Of a stretch of DNA of 6,212 nucleotides, positions 1 through 6,212 are shown piece by piece. Location: the NCBI GenBank assembly GCA_030620915.1, contig JAUXIR010000098.1, positions 1-6,212 of the forward strand, given 5' to 3'. The translations under genes were made by a program, and so were the position numbers. The DNA comes from Geopsychrobacter sp. GTDB taxonomy: Bacteria > Desulfobacterota > Desulfuromonadia > Desulfuromonadales > Geopsychrobacteraceae. Every line of letters begins with the position of its first letter. Within the stretch, counting starts at the first letter, position 1. Below the pieces are notes generated by a model. It made no database searches and was not told the origin of the DNA. It worked only from the letters and a program-made list of their open reading frames with translations.

Positions 1-92
1 ACCCGTTTTACACCGGCAAGCAGAAGCTGATTGATACCGCTGGTCGGATCGAGCGTTTCCGTCGTAAGTACGGAACTGCCAAACCGAAATAG
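1..92 (+). CDS. rpmE: 50S ribosomal protein L31 (bL31), C-terminal fragment
   Basis: Only the last 29 complete codons are visible, read in the frame starting at base 3 and ending at TAG (90-92); bases 1-2 (AC) are the end of a codon that is probably His. The residues PFYTGKQKLIDTAGRIERF followed by RRKYG match the conserved C-terminal half of bL31, a small protein of the large ribosomal subunit that helps bridge the two subunits. The N-terminal half, including any zinc-binding cysteines that separate the C+ and C- forms, lies outside the window, so the type cannot be told. The gene ends its own transcription unit: an intrinsic terminator starts 16 bp after the stop. Identification is by recognition of the family sequence. 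Confidence 0.93.
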   Translation, partial: PFYTGKQKLIDTAGRIERFRRKYGTAKPK

Positions 93-108
93 AGCTACTG
101 ATTCGCAG

Positions 109-143
109 AAAAAGCGGCCCTTTCGAGGGCCGCTTTTTTTTTT
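109..143 (+). terminator. Intrinsic terminator after rpmE
   Basis: A perfect 7-bp GC stem, GCGGCCC (114-120) with GGGCCGC (127-133), closes a 6-base loop (TTTCGA) and is followed by ten T residues (134-143). Five A residues (109-113) precede the stem, so the stem can extend to 12 bp by A-T pairs and the reverse strand also has a short U run. This is a classical Rho-independent terminator and should separate rpmE from the thyX operon. Confidence 0.95.
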
Positions 144-350
144 GAAAAATTCTTGGATAATAACGGCTTTTACTTGGACTCAGCGGTTGGTTATGGCAGA
201 ATCTAGGAGGCTGTCGGACTATTAGTACCATAACGAAAGTTTGGAAGTTTGAGACCAGATTTTGGGTCGTTTGAGAGCTCATAGCCATAGCTATGGGCCG
301 CAAAGGAACTGAAGTATGGGCCAGGCAGCCTCTTAGGCGGACTTTTCCCC
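144..350. other. Intergenic leader between rpmE terminator and thyX
   Basis: No credible gene lies in these roughly 200 bases. The short reading frames crossing it have no family character. Bases 144-202 are relatively AT-rich and are the likely place for the thyX operon promoter, but I see no good match to a -35/-10 pair: TTGGAC (174-179) and CAGAAT (197-202) have the right 17-bp spacing but weak sequences. The rest is occupied by the inverted-repeat element at 203-336. If transcription begins before 203, the element is part of the thyX mRNA leader. Confidence 0.6.
203..336. repeat. Inverted-repeat-bounded element (REP/MITE-like or structured leader)
   Basis: CTAGGAGGCTGTC (203-215) and GGCAGCCTCTTAG (324-336) are inverted copies of each other at 11 of 13 positions, with weaker similarity continuing inward. 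Between them are two 8-bp direct repeats, GTTTGAGA at 247-254 and 269-276 and TATGGGCC at 292-299 and 315-322, and a perfect 12-bp palindrome CCATAGCTATGG (285-296). The stretch has no coding character and its base composition differs from the GC-rich genes around it. Terminal inverted repeats around a short non-coding core are typical of REP/BIME or MITE elements; the same symmetry in RNA would give a long-range stem ending 14 bases before the thyX ribosome binding site. Which of the two it is cannot be decided from one copy. Confidence 0.5.
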
Positions 351-356
351 GAGGTG
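351..356 (+). promoter_or_regulatory. Ribosome binding site of thyX
   Basis: GAGGTG lies 8 bases before the ATG at 365. It decides between this start and the in-frame ATG at 293, which falls in the palindrome of the leader element and has no Shine-Dalgarno sequence. Confidence 0.75.
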
Positions 357-364
357 AATCTTGC

Positions 365-1051
365 ATGCATATTGAACTGCTGACCCATACCCCGGAGCCG
401 GAACTTGTGGTGGCTGCCGCGGCCAGACTCTGCTACTCGAATTCGTCGATCGAGGCACTGTTAGAGAAGAGCCGCACTGAACGTGAGAGCTTCCTCGAAA
501 AGATTACTTCACTGGGGCATCTGTCGGTGCTTGAGCATGTCAGCTTCTCCTTCGGCATTGAAGGGATCAGCCGGGCCTGCTCGCATCAGCTGGTGCGGCA
601 CCGCTTAGCCAGTTATTCGCAGCAGAGCCAGCGCTATGTTTCCCACCGCAAACGTTTCTCTGCGGTGACTCCCGACTCGATTGCCGCCAGCCCTGAACTT
701 GCCGGGCGTTATCAATTGATGCTGGATGAAATCCACGGATTTTATGCCGAGATGCTCGAGGCCGGAATCCCGGCCGAAGATGCCCGGTTTATCTTGCCGA
801 ATGCGGCGACGACCAAGATTGTGGTGACCATGAACGGCCGCGAACTTCTCCACTTTTTCTCCTTACGCTGCTGCCGTCGAGCCCAATGGGAAATTCAGGC
901 GATGGCCAAGCAGATGCTCAAGCTGGTCAAGCCGCTGGCCCCTATTCTGTTTGCCAAGGCTGGTCCCGGTTGTGTTCGCGGCGCCTGTCCCGAAGGGGCA
1001 ATGACCTGCGGCGCCATTCAAGAAGTTCGAGCCGAGTTCAGTCAAAGCTGA
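365..1051 (+). CDS. thyX: Flavin-dependent thymidylate synthase ThyX
   Basis: This enzyme makes dTMP from dUMP using methylenetetrahydrofolate, FAD and NADPH, replacing the unrelated ThyA. The 228-residue product has the ThyX signature RHRX7S (Arg78, His79, Arg80, then Ser88) in RHRLASYSQQSQRYV, the LEH motif (56-58) of the FAD/nucleotide site, and the block ELLHFFSLRCCRRAQWEI (160-177) that binds dUMP. Length is normal for the family. The start at 365 is preferred because the family pattern begins at MHIELLTHTPEPE and GAGGTG precedes it; the reading frame stays open to an ATG at 293, adding 24 residues with no family resemblance. The C-terminus carries Cys203, Cys208 (in CPEG) and Cys215 within 13 residues, a cluster I associate with some anaerobe ThyX proteins and which could bind a metal; that is inference. 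First gene of the presumed operon, 23 bp before prfA. Confidence 0.95.
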   Translation: MHIELLTHTPEPELVVAAAARLCYSNSSIEALLEKSRTERESFLEKITSLGHLSVLEHVSFSFGIEGISRACSHQLVRHRLASYSQQSQRYVSHRKRFSAVTPDSIAASPELAGRYQLMLDEIHGFYAEMLEAGIPAEDARFILPNAATTKIVVTMNGRELLHFFSLRCCRRAQWEIQAMAKQMLKLVKPLAPILFAKAGPGCVRGACPEGAMTCGAIQEVRAEFSQS

Positions 1052-1074
1052 GCCAAGGCACCTAAAAGGGACTT

Positions 1075-2148
1075 ATGTTTCATAATCTGGAAGATGTTGT
1101 TGATCGTTTTCGCGAGGTTGAAGGGCTGTTGTCTGATCCGACAGTCATGTCCGAGCAGTCGCGTTATCGCGAGCTGACCCGTGAGCATGCTGACCTGCGA
1201 GAGGTCGTTAAGGTCTATGGGCGCTACAAGCAGGTTCTGACCGAAATTGAGGGGAACCGCGACCTGTTGCAGGACTCAGATCCCGAGATGAAAGAGATGG
1301 CGCGTGAAGAGTTGCCGCTTCTCGAAGCGGAACAGCAGCAGTTGGAGCAGCAGCTTAAATTGTTGCTCTTGCCGAAAGATGCCAACGACGAGCGCAATAT
1401 AATCCTCGAAATCCGTGCCGGAACCGGTGGCGACGAGGCTGCGCTGTTCGCCGCCGATCTGTTTCGCATGTATTCGCGCTATGCCGACAGTCAGAAGTGG
1501 AAAGTCGAAATGCTCAGTTATTCCGAGACCGATGGCGGCGGCTTTAAGGAGGTCGTTGCCATGATCAGTGGTGACTGGGTCTACTCGAAACTCAAGTTCG
1601 AAAGCGGCACCCATCGGGTGCAGCGAGTTCCGCAAACCGAGACCCAGGGCCGGATCCACACCTCCGCCTGTACGGTAGCGGTGCTGCCCGAGGCTCAGGA
1701 TGTTGATATCGACATCAATCCGGCCGATATCCGGCTCGATCTGTTCCGCGCTTCCGGGGCCGGTGGCCAGCATGTCAATAAGACCGAATCGGCGGTGCGT
1801 CTGACCCATGTCCCGACCGGAGTGGTGGTTGCCTGTCAGGATGAATCCTCGCAGCATAAGAACAAGGCCAAGGCGATGAAGATTTTGAAGTCGCGGATCT
1901 TTGACCAGGTCCAGGCCGCCCAACGGGCTGAGACGGCAGCCGATCGTAAGAGTCAGGTTGGCAGTGGTGACCGCAGCGAGCGGATCAGAACCTACAACTA
2001 CCCGCAGGGGCGCTGTACCGATCATCGCATCAACCTGACCCTCTATCGGCTTGATGCGATTATGCAGGGCGAGGTCGGCGAGGTGATTGATGCGCTGATT
2101 ACCGATCATCAGGCCGCGCTGCTCAGTCAGCAGGAGCGGTCGGCTTGA
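1075..2148 (+). CDS. prfA: Peptide chain release factor 1 (RF1)
   Basis: RF1 recognises UAA and UAG in the ribosomal A site and triggers release of the finished protein in the cytoplasm. The 357-residue product is of normal length. A helical, Glu/Gln-rich N-terminal domain covers about residues 1-100. The RF1 stop-codon reading motif PxT appears as Pro186-Gln187-Thr188 in [20 protein letters not shown]2 would have SPF here, so RF1 is secure. The catalytic GGQ is Gly230-Gly231-Gln232 in [18 protein letters not shown], and Gln232 is the residue methylated by PrmC, encoded next. The typical [18 protein letters not shown] segment is at 303-320. ATG at 1075 follows AAAAGGG (1064-1070). The stop codon TGA overlaps the TTG start of prmC. 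Confidence 0.97.
   Translation: MFHNLEDVVDRFREVEGLLSDPTVMSEQSRYRELTREHADLREVVKVYGRYKQVLTEIEGNRDLLQDSDPEMKEMAREELPLLEAEQQQLEQQLKLLLLPKDANDERNIILEIRAGTGGDEAALFAADLFRMYSRYADSQKWKVEMLSYSETDGGGFKEVVAMISGDWVYSKLKFESGTHRVQRVPQTETQGRIHTSACTVAVLPEAQDVDIDINPADIRLDLFRASGAGGQHVNKTESAVRLTHVPTGVVVACQDESSQHKNKAKAMKILKSRIFDQVQAAQRAETAADRKSQVGSGDRSERIRTYNYPQGRCTDHRINLTLYRLDAIMQGEVGEVIDALITDHQAALLSQQERSA
2132..2136 (+). promoter_or_regulatory. Ribosome binding site of prmC inside prfA
   Basis: AGGAG sits within the last codons of prfA, 8 bases before the TTG at 2145. It supports TTG as the true start and a stop-start overlap of the two genes. Confidence 0.7.
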
Positions 2149-2996
2149 GTGAAACCTGGACGCTGCTGAGACTGCTGCGTTGGACTACCGGATTTTTCCG
2201 TGATAAGGGGATCGATAGCCCAAGGCTCGATGCAGAGTTGTTGATCGCCGGAGTCCTGGACCTTGATCGGGTCGGGATCTATCTGAATTACGACCGACCA
2301 CTTACTGCGGCCGAACTGGCGACAATCAAACCGCTGGTTAAGCGGCGTGGACAGCGTGAACCCCTGCAGTATTTGCTGGGGCATACCGAGTTCTGGTCTC
2401 TCGATTTCAAGGTTTCACCCGCAGTCCTGATCCCGCGCGCCGATAGCGAAATCCTGGTTGAAGAGGCGTTGCAGAAGGCCGCTGATGTGGGGGAGCTGCT
2501 CGATATCGGCACCGGAAGTGGGGCCGTCGCGCTCAGTTTTGCCCATGAGAAGACCAACTGGCAGATTACCGGGCTCGACATCTCGCCCGCTGCGCTTGAG
2601 GTCGCTGTTGAGAATGCACAACGTCTGGCGCTCGATGACCGCAGCCGGTTCATAACCGGCGATCTGGCCCAACTGCCGGAAAAGACTTTTGATCTGGTGG
2701 TTTCGAACCCGCCCTATATCAGCGCGGCAGAGTATCGCGAGTTGATGCCCGAGGTGCGTGACCATGAACCGGAGCTGGCCCTGTTGGCGGCTGAGGATGG
2801 CCTGGCTTGCTATCGACAGCTTGCGGCACAGGCGCAAAAAATATTGAAGCCGGGCGGCTGGCTGTTGCTCGAAATAGGGTATCAGCAAGAGCAAGCAGTC
2901 ACTCAACTTCTGGCAGCTGCCGGCCTGACGGAAATCTATTGTCGGCAGGATTATGCCGGTAATCCGCGTGTTGTCTCCGGAAGGTGCAGCGCGTAA
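2145..2996 (+). CDS. prmC: Release factor glutamine N5-methyltransferase PrmC (HemK)
   Basis: PrmC transfers a methyl group from S-adenosylmethionine to the GGQ glutamine of release factors, which speeds peptide release. The 283-residue product has an N-terminal helical release-factor-binding domain (about 1-95, with the conserved [14 protein letters not shown] at 71-84), then a Rossmann methyltransferase fold: SAM-binding [13 protein letters not shown] (118-130), acidic LDIS (144-147), and the diagnostic NPPY (188-191) that holds the target glutamine. The C-terminal [11 protein letters not shown] (270-280) is also typical. The usual PRPD(T/S)E motif reads PRADSE here (97-102). The start is a TTG sharing the bases TTGA (2145-2148) with the prfA stop, which suggests translational coupling of the enzyme to its substrate. 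TAA at 2994-2996 ends it, 25 bp before murA. Confidence 0.96.
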   Translation: MSETWTLLRLLRWTTGFFRDKGIDSPRLDAELLIAGVLDLDRVGIYLNYDRPLTAAELATIKPLVKRRGQREPLQYLLGHTEFWSLDFKVSPAVLIPRADSEILVEEALQKAADVGELLDIGTGSGAVALSFAHEKTNWQITGLDISPAALEVAVENAQRLALDDRSRFITGDLAQLPEKTFDLVVSNPPYISAAEYRELMPEVRDHEPELALLAAEDGLACYRQLAAQAQKILKPGGWLLLEIGYQQEQAVTQLLAAAGLTEIYCRQDYAGNPRVVSGRCSA

Positions 2997-3005
2997 ATGT
3001 TTTAC

Positions 3006-3012
3006 AAGGGGA
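3006..3012 (+). promoter_or_regulatory. Ribosome binding site of murA
   Basis: AAGGGGA lies 9 bases before the TTG at 3022. It falls after the prmC stop and favours TTG 3022 over the upstream in-frame ATG at 2953. Confidence 0.7.
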
Positions 3013-3021
3013 ACGAAATCT

Positions 3022-4275
3022 TTGCATAAGATTGTGATTAAGGGTGGGGTGCCACTCAGGGGTGAAGTGCAGATCAGTGGTGCCAAAAATGCCGTCTTGC
3101 CGTTGTTGTTTGCGACCCTGTTGTCAGAGGGACAGAGTGAAATCTGCAATGTCCCGGCCCTGCGTGACATTGATACCGCGGTCGCCCTGCTCAACACCCT
3201 TGGTGCGACAACTGAGCGTGTCGCTGATTGCTGCCAGGTCAATGCATCGGGCATAAAGAGTGTTGAGGCGCCCTACGATCTGGTGCGGACCATGCGCGCT
3301 TCGGTCCTGGTGCTTGGCCCACTCTTGGCCCGCTGTGGTCACGCGCGGGTCAGTCTGCCGGGTGGTTGCGCCATCGGTGCGCGGCCGATCGATCAGCACC
3401 TCAAGGGCCTCGAGGCTCTGGGAGCGCGGATCACGCTGGATCACGGTTATGTCGAGGCTCATGCCGAGCGCCTGCGTGGAGCGCATATCATCTTCGATAT
3501 GCCGACCGTCGGCGGCACCGAAAACCTGCTGATGGCAACGGCCCTGGCCGAGGGCGAGTCGATTATCGAAAATGCCGCGCGTGAACCTGAAATCGTGCAG
3601 CTTGCAGAGGCATTGATCTCGATGGGGGCCAAGATCGAGGGGGCCGGCACCGCCCGTATCTGTATTCAAGGGGTCAGCTCCTTGAATCCGTTGAAAATTT
3701 CGGTAATGCCCGATCGGATCGAGGCCGGAACCTTCCTGATTGCCGCGGCCATGACCGGCGGCGATGTCCTGGTGCGCGGCGCACGCCAACGGGATCAGGA
3801 GGCACTGTTGCAGAAGATGGTTGAAGCGGGGGTGATGATCCGTCCCGAGCAGGATGGCTTGCGTGTCATCGGTCCGGATAAACTCCTGCCGGTCGATATC
3901 CGGACTTCGGCTTTTCCCGGTTTTCCGACCGATATGCAGGCCCAGTTTATGGCGATGATGGCCTTGGCCGATGGTACCAGTCGAGTCTCCGAAAATGTCT
4001 TTGAAAACCGTTTCATGCATGTCTGTGAGCTGCAGAGGATGGGGGCGGAGATCAGCATCGATGGCCATAGCGCGCTGATTCACGGGGTTAAACAATTGCA
4101 CGGTGCACCGGTGATGGCCACCGACCTGCGCGCCAGCGCCTGTTTGATCCTGGCGGGGTTAGCCGCCGAGAATACCACTGAAGTGTCGCGGATCTATCAC
4201 CTGGACCGGGGCTACGAGCGAATCGAAGAGAAGTTGGCGGGACTCGGGGCCTGTATCGAGCGCGTCCCTGAATAA
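3022..4275 (+). CDS. murA: UDP-N-acetylglucosamine 1-carboxyvinyltransferase MurA
   Basis: MurA transfers enolpyruvate from phosphoenolpyruvate to UDP-GlcNAc, the first committed step of peptidoglycan synthesis in the cytoplasm. From TTG 3022 the product is 417 residues, the usual size. [10 protein letters not shown] (18-27) holds the substrate-binding Lys22-Asn23. The catalytic loop [13 protein letters not shown] (112-124) has Cys116, the residue that fosfomycin alkylates, so the enzyme should be of the fosfomycin-sensitive type rather than the Cys-to-Asp type. FPTDMQAQF (301-309) carries the general acid/base Asp304, and [13 protein letters not shown] (393-405) is the typical C-terminal motif. 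The frame is open upstream to an ATG at 2953, which would add 23 residues and overlap prmC by 44 bp; the family sequence begins only at HKIVIKGG, and AAGGGGA precedes the TTG, so the shorter form is chosen. hisG follows after 21 bp. Confidence 0.95.
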   Translation: MHKIVIKGGVPLRGEVQISGAKNAVLPLLFATLLSEGQSEICNVPALRDIDTAVALLNTLGATTERVADCCQVNASGIKSVEAPYDLVRTMRASVLVLGPLLARCGHARVSLPGGCAIGARPIDQHLKGLEALGARITLDHGYVEAHAERLRGAHIIFDMPTVGGTENLLMATALAEGESIIENAAREPEIVQLAEALISMGAKIEGAGTARICIQGVSSLNPLKISVMPDRIEAGTFLIAAAMTGGDVLVRGARQRDQEALLQKMVEAGVMIRPEQDGLRVIGPDKLLPVDIRTSAFPGFPTDMQAQFMAMMALADGTSRVSENVFENRFMHVCELQRMGAEISIDGHSALIHGVKQLHGAPVMATDLRASACLILAGLAAENTTEVSRIYHLDRGYERIEEKLAGLGACIERVPE

Positions 4276-4296
4276 ATTGCTAAGGATAGAAACAAC

Positions 4297-4959
4297 ATGA
4301 GTGACTGGATCACCTTTGCCCTGCCAAAGGGGCGTATTCTCGAAGATTCGATGGAGCTTTTCGGCCGGATCGGCATCAACTGTCCCGAGATGAGCGAGAA
4401 GAGCCGCAAGCTGGTCTTTGAAAACCCGGAGCTGAAGCTGCGTTTCATGGCGGTGCGGGCAACCGATGTTCCGACCTACGTCGAATACGGCTGTGCCGAC
4501 ATCGGTGTGGTGGGGAAGGATACCCTGCTTGAACAGGGCAAGGATCTCTACGAGCCGGTCGATATGAAGTTCGGTTATTGTCGACTGGTGGTTGCCGAGC
4601 CGAAGGGTATGCAGGCTGAAGATAACCCGCTCAACTGGTCGAATATCCGGGTGGCGACAAAATATCCCAATATCACCGAGCGCTATTTTGCCGCAAAAGG
4701 GATACAGGTCGAACTGATCAAGCTCTACGGCTCGATCGAGCTGGCGCCATTGGTCGGCTTGTCGGAACGAATTGTCGATCTGGTCTCAACCGGCGGCACC
4801 CTCAAGGCCAACGGCATGGTTGAGGTCGAAACCATAGCCGAAATCACCAGCCGCCTGGTCGTCAACCGGGCCAGTCTTAAGACCAAACATCAACGGATCG
4901 GCAAGATCATCGCGGATCTCGAAAAGGTCGTCGGTGATGAGGTGCGGATTTCGGAATAG
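4297..4959 (+). CDS. hisG: ATP phosphoribosyltransferase catalytic subunit, short form HisG
   Basis: HisG condenses ATP with PRPP to phosphoribosyl-ATP, the first and controlled step of histidine synthesis. The 220-residue product shows the N-terminal ALPKGRILEDS (8-18), GCADIGVVGKD (65-75), RVATKYPN (118-125) and the PRPP-binding loop DLVSTGGTLKANG (161-173). The chain ends soon after this loop and lacks the roughly 80-residue C-terminal regulatory domain of long HisG proteins such as that of E. coli. It is therefore the short type, which works as a complex with HisZ, a histidyl-tRNA synthetase paralogue that supplies catalytic support and histidine feedback. No hisZ is in the window, so it must be elsewhere. 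AAGGA (4282-4286) precedes ATG 4297 by 10 bases. The gap of 21 bp from murA suggests cotranscription with the cell-wall gene. Confidence 0.96.
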   Translation: MSDWITFALPKGRILEDSMELFGRIGINCPEMSEKSRKLVFENPELKLRFMAVRATDVPTYVEYGCADIGVVGKDTLLEQGKDLYEPVDMKFGYCRLVVAEPKGMQAEDNPLNWSNIRVATKYPNITERYFAAKGIQVELIKLYGSIELAPLVGLSERIVDLVSTGGTLKANGMVEVETIAEITSRLVVNRASLKTKHQRIGKIIADLEKVVGDEVRISE

Positions 4960-4967
4960 GTAAATCC

Positions 4968-4995
4968 GTGAGGAGTGAGGCGTGAAGGGTGAGGT
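4968..4995 (+). repeat. Four-unit heptanucleotide tandem repeat before hisD
   Basis: The hisG-hisD gap contains four adjacent 7-bp units: GTGAGGA (4968-4974), GTGAGGC (4975-4981), GTGAAGG (4982-4988) and GTGAGGT (4989-4995). The consensus is GTGAGGN. Each unit holds a purine-rich Shine-Dalgarno-like core, and the last one is the ribosome binding site of hisD. The unit length of seven and the position in a spacer resemble the short tandem repeats scattered through intergenic DNA of some bacteria. Confidence 0.8.
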
Positions 4996-4996
4996 G
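4991..4996 (+). promoter_or_regulatory. Ribosome binding site of hisD
   Basis: GAGGTG lies 5 bases before the ATG at 5002 and 8 bases before the adjacent ATG at 5005. It is formed by the last unit of the heptamer repeat plus one base. An in-frame TGA at 4990-4992 excludes any earlier hisD start. Confidence 0.6.
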
Positions 4997-5001
4997 ACCA
5001 G

Positions 5002-6212
5002 ATGATGCAGATTCTGAAATTTACTGATGTCGGGTTCGATGAAGCGTTCAGAAAGATTGAACAACGCGCCGAGGAAATCCCGGATGGAATTGAGCAGACG
5101 GTCAAGGATATCCTGGCCGATGTGCGATTGCGCGGTGATGCGGCACTGTTTGAGCTGACCGCGAAATTCGATCGTTTGCAACTGAATGCGGCAACCATTG
5201 AGGTGACGACTGCCGAGATTGACGCGGCGGTTGCGCGGGTCAGTGTCGAATCCCACGCCGCCCTTAAGCTTGCGGCGCGGCGTATTGCTGATTACCATCG
5301 CAAGCAGAAGCAGGAGACCTGGCTCTCGACCGATGAGGCCGATGTGCTGGTCGGGCAGCTGGTGAGACCCCTCGATCGGGTCGGCATCTACGTGCCGGGC
5401 GGCAAGGCGAGCTACCCCTCCTCGGTGTTGATGAATGCGGTGCCGGCCAAGGTCGCCGGAGTCGGTGAGGTGATCATGGTGGTGCCGATGCCGGACGGGG
5501 TGATCGACCCCCATGTTCTGGCGGCGGCCAGGATCGCCGGGGTCGACCGCATTTTCAAGCTCGGAGGCGCCCAGGCGGTGGCGGCTCTGGCTTTCGGCAC
5601 CGAAACCGTGCCGAAGGTGGACAAGATCACCGGCCCGGGCAATATCTATGTCGCGACCGCCAAGCAGTTGGTTTTTGGTCTGGTCGATATCGACATGATC
5701 GCCGGACCCAGCGAGATTCTGGTGATCAACGATGGCAGCGGCAACGCGGCGCATATTGCGGCCGATCTGCTCAGTCAGGCTGAGCACGACGAACTCGCTT
5801 CGGCGGTGCTGGTGACCAGCTGCGAAAAGATGGCTGCTGCGGTGCAGACCGAGGTCGAAAAACAGCTGCAACAGCTGAAGCGTGAAACGATTGCCCGGCA
5901 GTCGATCGCTAACTACAGTGTCATCATTGTTTCGCGTGATCTGGATGAGGCGATCGCTTTCTCCAACCGGATCGCGCCTGAACATCTTGAGCTGGCGGTT
6001 GATGATCCCTTCGCGATCCTGCCGCAGATTCGCCATGCCGGGGCGATCTTCATGGGCCATCATACCCCCGAGGCGGCCGGCGATTATCTGGCCGGACCCA
6101 ACCACACCCTGCCGACCGGCGGTACCGCGCGTTTCTTCTCGCCGCTGTCGCTCGATGATTTTGTCAAGAAATCGAGTATCGTCAGCTTCAGCAAGGCGGG
6201 CTTGAAACGCCT
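5002..6212 (+). CDS. hisD: Histidinol dehydrogenase HisD, truncated by window end
   Basis: HisD carries out the last two steps of histidine synthesis, oxidising L-histidinol to L-histidine with two NAD+ and a zinc ion. The gene runs off the window after about 402 codons, so roughly the last 25-30 residues are missing. Counting from ATG 5005, visible family features are VGIYVPGGKASYPSSVLMN (126-144), the NAD-site region GGAQAVAALAFGT (187-199), KITGPGNIYVATAK (207-220), DMIAGPSEILV (230-240), SQAEHD with zinc ligands Gln258 and His261, catalytic Glu326-His327 in APEHLEL, and zinc ligand Asp360 in GDYLAGPNHTLPTGGTARF. The fourth zinc ligand, a C-terminal His, lies beyond the end. Two ATG codons stand in tandem (5002 and 5005); 5005 has the same 8-base spacing from GAGGTG seen at thyX, so either may be used. 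The frame is intact throughout. Confidence 0.96.
   Translation, partial: MMQILKFTDVGFDEAFRKIEQRAEEIPDGIEQTVKDILADVRLRGDAALFELTAKFDRLQLNAATIEVTTAEIDAAVARVSVESHAALKLAARRIADYHRKQKQETWLSTDEADVLVGQLVRPLDRVGIYVPGGKASYPSSVLMNAVPAKVAGVGEVIMVVPMPDGVIDPHVLAAARIAGVDRIFKLGGAQAVAALAFGTETVPKVDKITGPGNIYVATAKQLVFGLVDIDMIAGPSEILVINDGSGNAAHIAADLLSQAEHDELASAVLVTSCEKMAAAVQTEVEKQLQQLKRETIARQSIANYSVIIVSRDLDEAIAFSNRIAPEHLELAVDDPFAILPQIRHAGAIFMGHHTPEAAGDYLAGPNHTLPTGGTARFFSPLSLDDFVKKSSIVSFSKAGLKR

Noticed and set aside
174..202. Possible promoter TTGGAC-17 bp-CAGAAT upstream of the thyX leader
   Set aside because: Spacing is ideal but both hexamers are poor matches to the consensus, so it is not listed as a feature.
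31..225. Plus-strand frame of 64 codons overlapping the rpmE end and the terminator
   Set aside because: It lies out of frame with rpmE, translates straight through the terminator hairpin and T run, and has no family resemblance.
216..323. Known riboswitch class in the thyX leader
   Set aside because: The GCCGCAAAGG segment recalled the GCAAAG of c-di-GMP-I riboswitches, but the flanking stems and the other conserved blocks are not present, so no known class is claimed.
293..364. N-terminal extension of ThyX from ATG 293
   Set aside because: The 24 extra residues come from the inverted-repeat element, have no ribosome binding site, and precede the normal ThyX N-terminus at 365.
203..388. 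Minus-strand frame of 61 codons across the leader element
   Set aside because: It begins inside thyX on the other strand, ends within the left inverted repeat, and shows no domain. It is better explained as an open frame through a repeat. If the element proves multicopy, similar hypothetical proteins may be annotated elsewhere.
2953..3021. N-terminal extension of MurA from ATG 2953
   Set aside because: The bases encode the conserved PrmC C-terminus in another frame, and the MurA family sequence begins after TTG 3022.
4786..6105. Long minus-strand frame of 439 codons opposite hisG and hisD
   Set aside because: It mirrors strongly conserved hisG and hisD. Long antisense frames are a by-product of GC-biased codon use, and its His/Arg/Gly-rich translation has no domain. 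The same applies to 1276-2109, 2415-3254 and 3124-4101.

Overview
The window is a tightly packed, single-strand (+) block of core bacterial genes: end of rpmE, a strong terminator, a leader of about 220 bp, then thyX, prfA, prmC, murA, hisG and the first nine tenths of hisD. The protein sequences, the GC-rich third codon positions and the gene order fit a deltaproteobacterium of the Desulfuromonadales type (Geobacter, Desulfuromonas or Pelobacter relatives). That placement is from recognition of family sequences and gene order, not from a search.

Region by region: 1-92 is the C-terminus of ribosomal protein bL31. Bases 109-143 form a textbook intrinsic terminator. Bases 144-364 carry no convincing gene. 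Inside them lies a 134-bp stretch (203-336) bounded by imperfect 13-bp inverted repeats, with internal 8-bp direct repeats and a 12-bp perfect palindrome. It looks like a REP/MITE-type insertion or a structured leader immediately upstream of thyX. From 365 to the end, six genes follow with gaps of 23, -4, 25, 21 and 42 bp and no terminator between them, so they are probably one operon.

The genes serve several essential processes. ThyX makes dTMP with FAD and folate. PrfA (RF1) ends translation at UAA/UAG and PrmC methylates the glutamine of its GGQ motif; the two genes overlap by 4 bp, so enzyme and substrate are coupled. MurA commits UDP-GlcNAc to peptidoglycan. HisG and HisD are the first and last enzymes of histidine synthesis and probably open a his gene cluster that continues beyond the window. 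HisG is the short, HisZ-dependent type.

The window is mostly ordinary housekeeping DNA. I see no new defence, mobile or metabolic system. The two places that the genes do not explain are the inverted-repeat element in the thyX leader and a four-unit heptanucleotide tandem repeat (4968-4995) that supplies the ribosome binding site of hisD.
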